A DNA stretch of 64,000 bases. It comes from J089 sp964535735 (GTDB lineage Bacteria > Fidelibacterota > Marinisomatia > Marinisomatales > J089). The notes under the pieces were generated by a model, which was not told the origin of the DNA, made no database searches, and saw nothing but the letters and a program-made list of their open reading frames with translations. Position 1 is the first letter of the stretch, and each line of letters begins with the position of its first letter. Where the stretch lies: contig CAZHTM010000005.1 of NCBI GenBank assembly GCA_964535735.1, positions 18,457-82,456 of the forward strand, read 5' to 3'. This document shows positions 53,234-61,738 of the stretch, one piece after another. The translations under genes and the position numbers were made by a program.

Positions 53234-53845
53234 TTATTTGACATGACAGGTCAAACAAAGAGTGCTTCCATTGGGTGTAATTTTTAATAACTCAGGGTTA
53301 CTACTATAGCCATTATGGACATCATGACAAGAGGAGCATTCCAAGGTCAATCCAGCGCTAAGTAAATCTTCCTGAATCGTACCTCCCAAAGGTGTAACTG
53401 CTGTAGTGGGATCCTTCAATTCACCATCTTGATTGGCCAGAGTTTGATCATAAACAAAGGAAATGGGATGGTCATTCGTTAAATCCGTACCCATGTGTTC
53501 CCGACCAGTTATCAACCAAGTACCATTGGTAGTACCACCATAATTGTCCACGGCGGTCAAACCATCATGGCAAGATAAACAAAGCTTGGACACACCGGAC
53601 GGTTGTCCTACCGTAGCATCCAGAGTCGTCGTGGAATAGGGCGTAAACGTCTGACTTGTTACCTGGTGATTCCAGAGCGGGGAGTTGGGAACGGTGGTAT
53701 TGGCATTATGGGGAGTATGGCAGGGAACGCAGAGTTCCCCAGTAGCTGTATAATTTCGGAAATCATGACTCGTACCCTGAATGGTTTGAGCCCAGGAAAA
53801 GGAGAGCCACAGCAGGCCAATTAAAAGAGCGTAGAATCGTTTCAT
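53234..53845 (-). CDS. Exported tetrahaem cytochrome c (copy 2)
   Basis: A 203-residue protein with a signal peptide (FYALLIGLLWLSFSWAQ) and four CxxCH haem motifs: CVPCH, CLSCH, CSSCH and CLTCH. The pattern of the first and last motif (ELCVPCHTPHNA; CLTCHVK) marks the doubled-CxxCH cytochrome family. It is about as long as, and clearly paralogous to, the upstream gene, with the same spacing between haem sites (DHPISF, GELKDP, SSCHDVHN). Likely a periplasmic or extracellular electron carrier. Its own AGGA ribosome site lies directly after a terminator, so it needs a separate promoter or read-through. Confidence 0.93.
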   Translation of the reverse strand: MKRFYALLIGLLWLSFSWAQTIQGTSHDFRNYTATGELCVPCHTPHNANTTVPNSPLWNHQVTSQTFTPYSTTTLDATVGQPSGVSKLCLSCHDGLTAVDNYGGTTNGTWLITGREHMGTDLTNDHPISFVYDQTLANQDGELKDPTTAVTPLGGTIQEDLLSAGLTLECSSCHDVHNGYSSNPELLKITPNGSTLCLTCHVK

Positions 53846-53893
53846 GGTTTAGTCCTGTACTTTATTCTCAAAGATTCAAATGAATGTAAAAGG

Positions 53894-53927
53894 AAGGCCC
53901 CCGCTCTCAGATGAAAACGGGGGCCTT
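53894..53927 (-). terminator. Intrinsic terminator between the two tetrahaem genes
   Basis: AAGGCCCCCG and CGGGGGCCTT pair perfectly over 10 bp around a 14-base loop, followed on the minus strand by TTCCTTTTA. It lies 24 bases after the stop of the upstream tetrahaem gene. The very GC-rich stem should be strong and would limit expression of the second cytochrome. Confidence 0.8.
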
Positions 53928-53950
53928 CTACATAAAGCTATACCAATTGG

Positions 53951-54565
53951 TTATTTAGAATGGCAGGTCAGGCAAAGAGCACTTCCAGAATTGCTTTTAA
54001 CTAACAATTTTGTTCCATTGACAGCCACGGTATTGTGGACATCATGGCAGGAGGCACATTCCATTTTGCCGCCGATCAATAAATCTTCTGCAATGGTACC
54101 ACCCAATCCACTCGTGCTGGATGGATCCTTCAGTTCACCATCGGCAGTTGCTAAAGTAGCATCATAGGTAAATGAAATAGGATGATCATTGCTTAGATCG
54201 GTACCAAAATTCTTATTACCACCAACAAAATTGGTCCCATTAGTTTTTCCACCAAAGTTATCCATAGCAACGGTTCCATCATGACAAGATAGACAAAGCT
54301 TAGAGGCTCCATCCGGTTGACCGGACGCGGCATCAAACGTGGAGCTGGTGTACACCGTAAACGTTGCTGTTGTCACCTCGTGATTCCACAAAGGGGCACC
54401 ATTCACACCAGTATCAGCATTATGTGGTGTATGACAAACTACACAGATCTCACCGGTTGTATTCCAGTTTTTACCACTGAAATCATGATCAGATCCAACA
54501 ATGGTCTGTGCGGAAACTATTCCAATGAGCGTCAGGCTTGTTATAATTGCGGTTAACGTACGCAT
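53951..54565 (-). CDS. Exported tetrahaem cytochrome c (copy 1)
   Basis: A 204-residue protein with a signal peptide (TLTAIITSLTLIGIVSAQ) and four CxxCH sites (CVVCH, CLSCH, CASCH, CLTCH). Key blocks HTPHNADTGVNGAPLWNHEV, NDHPISFTYDATLA and CHDVHN are shared with copy 2. The ATG at 54565 is chosen because AGAGAGG precedes it and it begins the signal peptide; the in-frame ATG at 54613 would add a long leader. It lies directly after the NtrC-type regulator gene and is the probable main target of that regulator. Confidence 0.93.
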   Translation of the reverse strand: MRTLTAIITSLTLIGIVSAQTIVGSDHDFSGKNWNTTGEICVVCHTPHNADTGVNGAPLWNHEVTTATFTVYTSSTFDAASGQPDGASKLCLSCHDGTVAMDNFGGKTNGTNFVGGNKNFGTDLSNDHPISFTYDATLATADGELKDPSSTSGLGGTIAEDLLIGGKMECASCHDVHNTVAVNGTKLLVKSNSGSALCLTCHSK

Positions 54566-54602
54566 CGTATTACCTCTCTTTTTTCTTTTAAGTTTATTAG
54601 GT

Positions 54603-54746
54603 TCAAAAAACATTCACTTTCAAATACACAAATACCATGCCAGTAAACGATAATAGGATGATTTCATCCGATTTTACCAACTTAGGAGTGATATCAGTCA
54701 CATACTGCTCTGGTTTCCCGACGATCAATGGCCTAAAGAGTCGCAT
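54603..54746 (-). CDS. Possible 47-aa membrane peptide
   Basis: An open frame of 47 codons: a basic, Pro-containing N-terminus (MRLFRPLIVGKPEQY) and a C-terminal hydrophobic helix (EIILLSFTGMVFVYLK). Composition looks protein-like. It has no Shine-Dalgarno site, and a sigma54-like sequence (54627-54642) lies within it, so the two calls compete. It could be a small subunit of the cytochrome system. Not certain. Confidence 0.3.
   Translation of the reverse strand: MRLFRPLIVGKPEQYVTDITPKLVKSDEIILLSFTGMVFVYLKVNVF
54627..54642 (-). promoter_or_regulatory. Sigma54-like promoter of the tetrahaem gene
   Basis: Minus-strand TGGCATGGTATTTGTG matches TGGCAY-N5-TTGCW in spacing, but the -12 GC is GT. 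A start near 54615 gives a 50-base leader before the ATG at 54565, the same length as predicted for pilA. A sigma54 activator is encoded just upstream. Confidence 0.4.
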
Positions 54747-54817
54747 GCGTTTTCTTGACTTACTGTAGATACGGTATCAAATATTTTCAAGGGTTATGGG
54801 CGTACAGAATACGTAAC

Positions 54818-54855
54818 TGTGTAAAATCACACATCAAATTGTGGAATATTCCACA
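54818..54855. promoter_or_regulatory. Paired dyads between the regulator and cytochrome genes
   Basis: TGTGGAATATTCCACA (54840-54855) is a perfect 16-bp palindrome. TGTGTAAAATCACACA (54818-54833) has 5-bp arms with a 6-base centre. The centres are 22 bp apart, about two helical turns, so both face the same side. They lie about 200 bp upstream of the sigma54-like site, a normal enhancer distance for NtrC-type activators. They also resemble CRP/FNR-type sites (TGTGN-N6-NCACA), so the cognate protein is uncertain. Confidence 0.6.
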
Positions 54856-54871
54856 GATTCAGACATCTAAC

Positions 54872-56257
54872 TTAGAGGAGACCGTGTTTTTTCATTTTAT
54901 ATCTAATTTGGTCACGGGATAGTTTCAGGCGTTTAGCCGCATGAACCTGGTTACCATTTTCCTGGGTCAAGGCCCATTGGATGATCATATTCTCCAGTTC
55001 ATCCCAACTTTTTCCAGCAAAAACGGAACCTGGCTCAACAGCGTTTACAACATTTTTATCATTTGAGATGGGTTTGGATTCCGATTGGATGTGAACAGGT
55101 AAATGCCATGGTTCAATAACGGAGGTCCGCTCTAACAAGAATATCCGTTCCAACGTATTTTTTAACTCCCGAACATTTCCCGGCCATGGATATCCAATAA
55201 TCAAATCCAAGGCGCTTTTTGAAATACCTTTCACCGATCGTCCAAATTCGGCATTAAATAAATCAATGAAGCGATTTACCAGCAAAGGAATATCTTCTTT
55301 TCGTTCACGGAGGGGTGGTAGCACCAGCGTAATCACATTGAGCCTATAATATAAATCTTCCCGGAAATTCCCGTCCTGCATTTCCTGTTTCAAGTCCCGA
55401 TTGGTAGAGGCAATGATCCGGACATTAACTTTTATCTCCCGAGTTCCTCCGACCCGATAAAAGGATTGGGTCTCGATAAACCGCAACAATTTAGCCTGAA
55501 ACCCGATGGGGATTTCCCCAATTTCATCCAGGAGGATGGTGCCCATATTGGCCATTTCCACCTGACCGGGTTTCCTGGATTTCGCATCCGTAAAGGCTCC
55601 TTTTTCATAGCCGAATAATTCACTTTCCAGCAGGTTTTCTGATAATGAAGCACAGTTAACAATAATAAAGGGTTTGTCTTTGCGAGGTCCCTGTTCGTGG
55701 ATAACCCGGGCCAGGGTGTCTTTCCCAGTGCCTGTTTCACCCAGAAGTAGAATTGTGCCTGTATCAGTTTGAACCAGTTTTTGCGCGGTTTCCATCACTT
55801 CCCGCATTTTTTTAGATTGGCTGATATAGGTTCCCAATTGGAAGCGCTGTTCTTCCTGTTGTTTCAAAATCGAAATTTCGCGGGATTTCTCTTTTTCTTC
55901 AAGAGCCCGCCTGACCATAACGGTCACTTCATCAAAGTTGACCGGTTTATTCAAATATTCCCGGGCGCCCAATTTCAGCGCTTCCACTGATACTTCTTCG
56001 GTTCCATAAGCGGTCATGAAAAAGAATACGGTTTCCTCCCGAATTGGCTGTAGTTGGCGCAAAATTTCAATTCCATTCGTGTCAGGCAAACGATAATCCA
56101 TAAAAATCACATCTGGTGGGTCATGCAGCGCCTGCTCGATACCGGGTTTCCCAAATTCAGAAATCGACGTGGCAAACCCCATCTTTTTCAAGTGCTCCGA
56201 TAAGGACCAAGCTACCAGTTTTTCATCTTCGATAATTAGGGCGTGTGGAGTAGTCAT
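54872..56257 (-). CDS. NtrC-type sigma54 response regulator
   Basis: A 461-residue regulator. The receiver (~1-120) has LIIEDEK, phospho-Asp in VIFMDYRLP and YLNKPV. The AAA+ domain has GETGTGKDT, a sigma54-contact loop reading GAFTDA where GAFTGA is usual, GTILLDEIGE and RIIASTNRD. The C-terminal HTH is Fis-like (NQVHAAKRLKLSRDQIRYKM). Its ATG overlaps the kinase stop (ATGA), so they form a two-component pair. Likely targets are the tetrahaem genes that follow, through the dyads at 54818-54855. Confidence 0.93.
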   Translation of the reverse strand: MTTPHALIIEDEKLVAWSLSEHLKKMGFATSISEFGKPGIEQALHDPPDVIFMDYRLPDTNGIEILRQLQPIREETVFFFMTAYGTEEVSVEALKLGAREYLNKPVNFDEVTVMVRRALEEKEKSREISILKQQEEQRFQLGTYISQSKKMREVMETAQKLVQTDTGTILLLGETGTGKDTLARVIHEQGPRKDKPFIIVNCASLSENLLESELFGYEKGAFTDAKSRKPGQVEMANMGTILLDEIGEIPIGFQAKLLRFIETQSFYRVGGTREIKVNVRIIASTNRDLKQEMQDGNFREDLYYRLNVITLVLPPLRERKEDIPLLVNRFIDLFNAEFGRSVKGISKSALDLIIGYPWPGNVRELKNTLERIFLLERTSVIEPWHLPVHIQSESKPISNDKNVVNAVEPGSVFAGKSWDELENMIIQWALTQENGNQVHAAKRLKLSRDQIRYKMKKHGLL

Positions 56258-57753
56258 AAAGTCCCCCCTTCTGAATACATTAAAGCAGGCAATTCCACCT
56301 TGAATTCAGTCCATCCTTCGGGAGCGCTTCGCACCGAAATCGTCCCCCCGTGTTTTTCGACAATGGACTTGGTCAGCGATAAACCTAAACCTGTGCCCTT
56401 ATGTTTGGTGGTATAAAATGGTTTAAAGATCGTATCCTGCATGTCTTCGGGCACCCAACTCCCCGTATTTTTAACCGTGATCTCCAAAATGTCTTTCTCC
56501 GTATTGCAACGGGTACGGATTTCGATTGACCCACCGTCGGTTCCCACAGTGGCTTGATAGGCATTGAGAATCAAATTGGCAAAAACCTGCTTCAATAAAT
56601 CACTATCCCCTTGTATAACTGAACAATCAGAAGCCAAATCTACTTCCAGTTTGATCTGATCACTGTTAATCTTTGGGCGTTGCAAAGCGATGGATTGTTC
56701 CAGAACGTCATGGATATCAACCGGGGCGAATTTGGGATCACGTGGTTTAGCATAATCCATCAAATCCCGAATGGTCTTGGTGACGCGATTAATTTGAGAG
56801 AACATTTCATCAAATATAGGTTTTTCCTTTAAATCGCTGTGCTCGTTCAAAATGATTTCCAGAGCGTTACGAATTCCGGAGATAGGGTTTTTAATTTCAT
56901 GAGCAACGCTGGCCGCCAGTTCACCTACACTGGCTAATTGACTGGCTCGTTCGATCTGGTCCTGGTGCAAGATGTCCACTTCTTTTTGTGTGCGTTCCAA
57001 CTGTTCCGTCATTTTTGTAATATATTCAGCCAGTCCACTTAATTCTCCGGGAGTATCCAAATAAACTCGTGTAGAAAGATCTCCGGCCTTAATGCGTTCG
57101 ATTCCTGCTTTCAGTTCCGTCAATGGTTTTTGGAAAATTCGATGGTGAACAACACCTAAAATGAGAGAAAGAACGGCGATGAAAAAGAAAAAGGATAGAA
57201 AATCATACTTGAGCATCATGGCTTCCACTTTAATCTCGGCCGAATCATTAACACCAATTTCAATATAACCATTAACCTCATTTTCCGATCCATGGCATTT
57301 ATGACAAAATTCATCGTTCGGAACACCAGAAATAATTCGTATAACGGGTAGTGAATCTCCCGATGTATACGCCGCCATATCTTCTATATTTAGTTCACTT
57401 ACATCCTTTCCATTTAAGTTCGATATCTCGCCGATATATTTTTTATCATTGGCGAATACAACCTTAAAGTTTGTATCTAAAACTTTTACCCATCGAATTT
57501 TTTCATTTGTCGATAATCCTTCCAGCAACAACTGAAAATGGTCAGGAGCATGGTATTTCATGTTATGAATGATATTGTTCTCCAATAGGGCTTCGATAGG
57601 GCTCATTAGTTCAAACATATAGTCGTGAAAATGTTGCTCCCGATGTTTGTTTATAATGAGCGTAATGCCGCTTCCAAATACGAACAAAAAAATCAAGGAC
57701 AGAATGATCATCTGACTGCGCCAAGTAATCCGTTTCGATAACGGGTTTTTCAT
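56254..57753 (-). CDS. Histidine kinase with a c-haem site in its sensor domain
   Basis: A 499-residue kinase with two membrane helices (~15-35 and ~188-208) flanking a periplasmic domain of about 150 residues. This domain ends with EFCHKCHGSE, a CxxCH haem site, followed by NGYIEIGV. Then HAMP (~210-260), HisKA with AHEIKNPISG, and HATPase with NLILNAYQA and HKGTGLGLSL. The G1 box reads NTGSWVP where DxGxGIP is usual, so the adenine-contact Asp is Asn. It probably senses redox state or a gas through haem. Partner of the overlapping NtrC-type regulator. Confidence 0.9.
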   Translation of the reverse strand: MKNPLSKRITWRSQMIILSLIFLFVFGSGITLIINKHREQHFHDYMFELMSPIEALLENNIIHNMKYHAPDHFQLLLEGLSTNEKIRWVKVLDTNFKVVFANDKKYIGEISNLNGKDVSELNIEDMAAYTSGDSLPVIRIISGVPNDEFCHKCHGSENEVNGYIEIGVNDSAEIKVEAMMLKYDFLSFFFFIAVLSLILGVVHHRIFQKPLTELKAGIERIKAGDLSTRVYLDTPGELSGLAEYITKMTEQLERTQKEVDILHQDQIERASQLASVGELAASVAHEIKNPISGIRNALEIILNEHSDLKEKPIFDEMFSQINRVTKTIRDLMDYAKPRDPKFAPVDIHDVLEQSIALQRPKINSDQIKLEVDLASDCSVIQGDSDLLKQVFANLILNAYQATVGTDGGSIEIRTRCNTEKDILEITVKNTGSWVPEDMQDTIFKPFYTTKHKGTGLGLSLTKSIVEKHGGTISVRSAPEGWTEFKVELPALMYSEGGTL

Positions 57754-57768
57754 AACGCGATCCTTTCG

Positions 57769-58761
57769 CTAAGGTAAAAAAGTTGAATGAATTTTTTTTG
57801 CTGATTGCACAGCGCTTTTGCGATATTCATCGCAGGCCCGGTCCGGCTGTCCCAATACCGTCAATACTTCTCCTTTCCAGAAATGTACACGATACATTTC
57901 CGGGATCGTTTTAATGGCCGATAAATACGCCAACGCCTGTTCCGGGTGGCCTTGATAATAACTCAACAGCCCCAAACCAAAATTTCGATACCCCGAATAG
58001 GGGCGTTGATCCGGTAGTAACCGAAACATGGAATCCGCTTTTGTCCAATCCTCGAGATGTAAATACGTCATGGCCAACAATACTTGACCGCTCACTGACA
58101 GGGTGTCAATAGCCAAAAGTTGGTTTAAAGCTATCTGATAATGTTTTTTATCCACCAGTTTTCGCGCCAAATCTTCCTTACGCACTTTTCGCTTCGCGCT
58201 CCGGTCGTAGGATACAGTACTCGGTAGTGGAATATCATCCGGAAAATATGGATTTAGAGCCTTCGTAAGATGGGATTTTAACGTCGGAGTAAATCCCGGC
58301 ATATAATTGAGGATTTCCCCTTTTGGTGACAGAATGAAGAGTGTTGGGAACACCCGAACACCAAATTGAGCATATAATCCATGAAGGGTGTCGTCTATCC
58401 AGGGCCAGGGATGGGAACGCGTGGTATCCAACACCGTCCCTGGGAGCGGCGCCAGTATTTCCACTACCGGCATTTGTTGGCGAATTCCTTCTGGAATAAA
58501 TTCATTTAGTTGATTTACAAACCGATCGGAATAGCGATGGTCCTCACGGGTGAAAACCAGTAATAGTATTTCCGCATCTTCTTCCTGGTTAACCATATGC
58601 AGCACGGGATTAATAATGGAATCTGGCAAGACTTCGCCAATATGCCATTTACGCCCAGCGCGTTCCCGCTGCGGTTGGATTTGTGCAGAACAAAGCGTGA
58701 GGATTAGGCCTAGTCCCCCAATGAAATACCCGATCCGGAAGATGAGTCCGTTGGATTTCAT
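57769..58761 (-). CDS. Thioredoxin-fold protein with TPR-like C-terminus
   Basis: A 330-residue exported protein. A signal peptide is followed by a thioredoxin/TlpA-like domain (~residues 35-175; LYAQFGVRVFPTLFILSPKGEIL, with the cis-Pro in VFPT) that lacks a CxxC active site, then TPR-type helices (~190-330; LARKLVDKKHYQIALNQLL, YYQGHPEQALAYLSAI). Without the redox cysteines it is likely a scaffold or chaperone. In the multihaem operon it may assist apocytochrome handling or assembly of the conduit. Confidence 0.75.
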   Translation of the reverse strand: MKSNGLIFRIGYFIGGLGLILTLCSAQIQPQRERAGRKWHIGEVLPDSIINPVLHMVNQEEDAEILLLVFTREDHRYSDRFVNQLNEFIPEGIRQQMPVVEILAPLPGTVLDTTRSHPWPWIDDTLHGLYAQFGVRVFPTLFILSPKGEILNYMPGFTPTLKSHLTKALNPYFPDDIPLPSTVSYDRSAKRKVRKEDLARKLVDKKHYQIALNQLLAIDTLSVSGQVLLAMTYLHLEDWTKADSMFRLLPDQRPYSGYRNFGLGLLSYYQGHPEQALAYLSAIKTIPEMYRVHFWKGEVLTVLGQPDRACDEYRKSAVQSAKKIHSTFLP

Positions 58762-58771
58762 GGGTCAAAAA

Positions 58772-60073
58772 TCACCGAGTATACTCCTCTGTCCGGTGAC
58801 ACCCCGGTGAACAACTCCCGCCATTATCTTTCGGAACATAATTAATGGGTAATTGCCAACTACCAAAAGGAACGGCGTCTCGAATGTGAAAAGGATGCAT
58901 GGAAGCATGGGTCTGATGACAAGCCCGACAGGTGCGGCCTTTTTCCCGGTTGACGTGAAGGTAATGTAAATTTCGATCACCATCTCGGAAGTTGGTTAGT
59001 TTAATTGTATTCTTATCCAACACATTTTCCGAGGGATGGCATTGAAAACAGAGTTGGTAATTGTCCACATCAAAAGGCGCATAGAAGGACTTCGGATAAT
59101 TGTATTTCAGCAACCGAATGTTCGGTGAACCATGAGGTTCATGACAACCTGCGCAATTTTCCTCTTTGATCGGTCCGTGCCAGTCCGGATTCTTTTCCAG
59201 GAACAATTTCATACTGGGAATAGTAGTCTTTCCCTGTTTCATCGGTTTATTATGACAACTCAGGCATAATCCAAACGGTTCAGTTTTTAAATTCTGTTCA
59301 AATTGTGATCCATGGGGCAAATGACAATTTAAACAGGTACGATCCGTTTCAACGGCTTTGTGGTGAGACTCCGCACTGGTGATTTTTTCTTCGATATCAC
59401 TATGACAGTTCAGACATAAATCCGGCGCATTTTCAACCAACTGATACTTGTAATCTGATTCGTGGGGATCGTGACAGTTAGCACAGGATTCCTCTACCGG
59501 TTCATGTTTATTCGCCAGCGATGCAATTTCTTCAGATTTCAATTCATGACATTGATAACATGTGGAATTCACGTCTGGTTGGCGCAAAAGGGTGTTGGAA
59601 AGTTTTCCATGACCTGAATGACAGATATCGCAAGCACCCACGGCCACCGGACCATGCACGTATTCACTGGTTCCCAGCCCGGTTTCGTGGCACTCAGTGC
59701 ACACATCTGAAACTTTCTGACCCCTCAATAAGAATCCTTGATCGCTCTGATGAGGATCGTGACAGGCCATACAATCCCCTTCTGACACTGGAGGATGGAG
59801 ATCTTCGTCATCCATATATGCTTCATGACACGTCGTACAAATATCAGAGACCTCATCTTCCACCAGGGACATTTCCGGTCCTCTACCTCCCGGATGGTTA
59901 CGTTTATTCTGCTGATGACAAACCAGGCAGTCCGCTTCTTCCACCGGAACATGGATCATTTTTTTTGCCAGAATTTCTGTATGACAACCTCCAGACGTAC
60001 AATCCTGCCCGCGACCTCCCGACAGCATCAATCCCATCAGAACGGGACACAGTATAATGGCTTTTTTAAGCAT
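58772..60073 (-). CDS. Multihaem cytochrome c with 13 CxxCH plus CX4CH and CX3CH
   Basis: A 433-residue exported protein with 13 canonical CxxCH motifs at fairly regular spacing (~25-35 residues). Two unusual ones are CTSGGCH (CX4CH) near the N-terminus and CSPGCH (CX3CH) near the C-terminus. Many motifs are followed by D/E-PH (CHDPHQS, CHEPHGS), as in doubled-CxxCH families. The signal peptide is ILCPVLMGLMLSGGRGQ. It could form a haem wire across or outside the outer membrane. The start is 9 bases after the upstream multihaem gene. Total haems could be up to 15. Confidence 0.93.
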   Translation of the reverse strand: MLKKAIILCPVLMGLMLSGGRGQDCTSGGCHTEILAKKMIHVPVEEADCLVCHQQNKRNHPGGRGPEMSLVEDEVSDICTTCHEAYMDDEDLHPPVSEGDCMACHDPHQSDQGFLLRGQKVSDVCTECHETGLGTSEYVHGPVAVGACDICHSGHGKLSNTLLRQPDVNSTCYQCHELKSEEIASLANKHEPVEESCANCHDPHESDYKYQLVENAPDLCLNCHSDIEEKITSAESHHKAVETDRTCLNCHLPHGSQFEQNLKTEPFGLCLSCHNKPMKQGKTTIPSMKLFLEKNPDWHGPIKEENCAGCHEPHGSPNIRLLKYNYPKSFYAPFDVDNYQLCFQCHPSENVLDKNTIKLTNFRDGDRNLHYLHVNREKGRTCRACHQTHASMHPFHIRDAVPFGSWQLPINYVPKDNGGSCSPGCHRTEEYTR

Positions 60074-60082
60074 TATTGTCTC

Positions 60083-61738
60083 CTAATAGGTTTTCGGATT
60101 ATGGTTATTCCCGTGGCATTTCAGATAACAGGCCCCGCGGTGGTTTCCCCGGTCTTCCCAACGTAGTTCTCCATTCCGATTGGGTGTGACATAATCCGTA
60201 TTAAAATTAATTAAATGCGTATTGTTGACCGAACCGTGAGGATCGTGACACGTCGTGCACGCCGCTTTTTCTCCCACAATGTGTTTGCGATGCTCCCGAA
60301 AACCAGATCCCCCGTTTCTTTCAATTAGCATGGATCGGTTATGACAATCATAACAGGAGGCGTAGAGCGATGAATTCTCTGAATTGTTGTCAGTAAAAAT
60401 CATCTGGTTTTTCAATAAGGGCGCATATACTGATCCGTGGGGACCTTCCGGCGTGGTTCCAGTACCCGCCCCATCACTGCTGTGACAGTCAGTACAATAC
60501 ATAATGGAATTTTCAGTCCAGGGACTTAACAGTGTGGGTACATCTGAATTTTTGCCTTGGGCGAATACAGGGTGGTAGGATGCATTGGTTTCGGCAAAAT
60601 CTAACCGAATGCTTCCAGTATTGTCCATCCTGGGAACATAGGTGGGAATGGAGGGGATATCGGAATCGTGACATTTTAAACAAATTTCATATTCATATTG
60701 CGCAGAGGAAACCACGGCGCCATCCTTGTCGATTCCGCTCACACCCTGCTCAGCACCGGTAATAGCGGGAGCCGTTGCCGCGGATGATGATACCTGATGG
60801 GGATTGTGACAATCACTGCATTCCACGTGAGTGGACATGGACTGCGGATCTTCATTGGGAGTATGGATTCCCAGATACATCTCCACCGGATGCCGAGACG
60901 TTTTCATCAACTGCGTTTGAATATCCGAAGATACATTCCCATTATGACAGACCAGGCAATTATCTTCTTCAGCACTGGACTTCAACAGCCAAAATTCACT
61001 GGCGCTGCCATGAGAGACGTGACAATTGTAACACGCATTATCGTTGACCGTGGTCCAATCCGAATAGGGCCAGGGATCGGTTCCCGATCCATTCCAGGTT
61101 GCCGATGAAGTGGCGTGCTCCGACTGGGACCAGTTGGTTTTGTTATGACAGAGTAAGCAGACCCCTCCTTGAATCGGGTTAGTCTTAAGGAATTTTCCCC
61201 ACGTATTGTCATGGGGTTCATGGCAGGAAGAGCATTCCAGATTATGAGTGGTCATACCAAATGCTCCATGCGGATCGTGGCACCCGGTACAGAAAACTTC
61301 TCCCTGGGGATGAGTATCGATATTCAAGGGATGATCATCGGCCAAATTGTCCGATAAATTGGTTCGATAATCGGCGGGGATTTTATCCATTCCCGTGGGG
61401 AAAGCGATAGGATTAGTCCGATTGAGCACCAATCCCAGAGCCACGGTGCCGTCATGGCATCCCAGACAGAGTCGAGAAGAAACTCCCGGTTGCTGGCTGG
61501 TGGCAATCATAGACGGACTTCCGTACATAGTATAGGTCGTATTGGTAACGGACCGATTCCAGAGGGGTGCTTCAGGCGTACCGTTGTGGGATGCATGACA
61601 AAATATACAGATTTGTGTTTCCCCTGTGGCCGTCAATGGACCGGTTCCGCTCACCGAGAGATTATGTTTGGTATCGATGATTGAGGTTTGTCCCCACACC
61701 ATCGTCACAAGGAGGCAGAGTAGAATTTTTTTATTCAT
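60083..61738 (-). CDS. Multihaem cytochrome c with 12 CxxCH plus CX3CH
   Basis: A 551-residue exported protein with 12 CxxCH motifs (CIFCH, CLGCH, CTGCH, CSSCH, CLLCH, CYNCH, CLVCH, CSDCH, CLKCH, CTDCH, CYDCH, CTTCH) and one CX3CH (CYLKCH) near the C-terminus. The N-terminal third resembles the tetrahaem proteins (SHNGTPEAPLWNRSV; CLGCHDGTVA; DDHPLNIDTH). The middle is low in haem, rich in Ser, Thr and Asn. It overlaps the NHL gene by 8 bases. Likely an extracellular or outer-membrane electron carrier. Confidence 0.93.
   Translation of the reverse strand: MNKKILLCLLVTMVWGQTSIIDTKHNLSVSGTGPLTATGETQICIFCHASHNGTPEAPLWNRSVTNTTYTMYGSPSMIATSQQPGVSSRLCLGCHDGTVALGLVLNRTNPIAFPTGMDKIPADYRTNLSDNLADDHPLNIDTHPQGEVFCTGCHDPHGAFGMTTHNLECSSCHEPHDNTWGKFLKTNPIQGGVCLLCHNKTNWSQSEHATSSATWNGSGTDPWPYSDWTTVNDNACYNCHVSHGSASEFWLLKSSAEEDNCLVCHNGNVSSDIQTQLMKTSRHPVEMYLGIHTPNEDPQSMSTHVECSDCHNPHQVSSSAATAPAITGAEQGVSGIDKDGAVVSSAQYEYEICLKCHDSDIPSIPTYVPRMDNTGSIRLDFAETNASYHPVFAQGKNSDVPTLLSPWTENSIMYCTDCHSSDGAGTGTTPEGPHGSVYAPLLKNQMIFTDNNSENSSLYASCYDCHNRSMLIERNGGSGFREHRKHIVGEKAACTTCHDPHGSVNNTHLINFNTDYVTPNRNGELRWEDRGNHRGACYLKCHGNNHNPKTY

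Noticed and set aside
53846..54871. Cyclic-di-GMP riboswitch near the cytochrome genes
   Set aside because: The GEMM core (GGGCAAACC-type and GACGCAAAG) is not present in the leaders examined.
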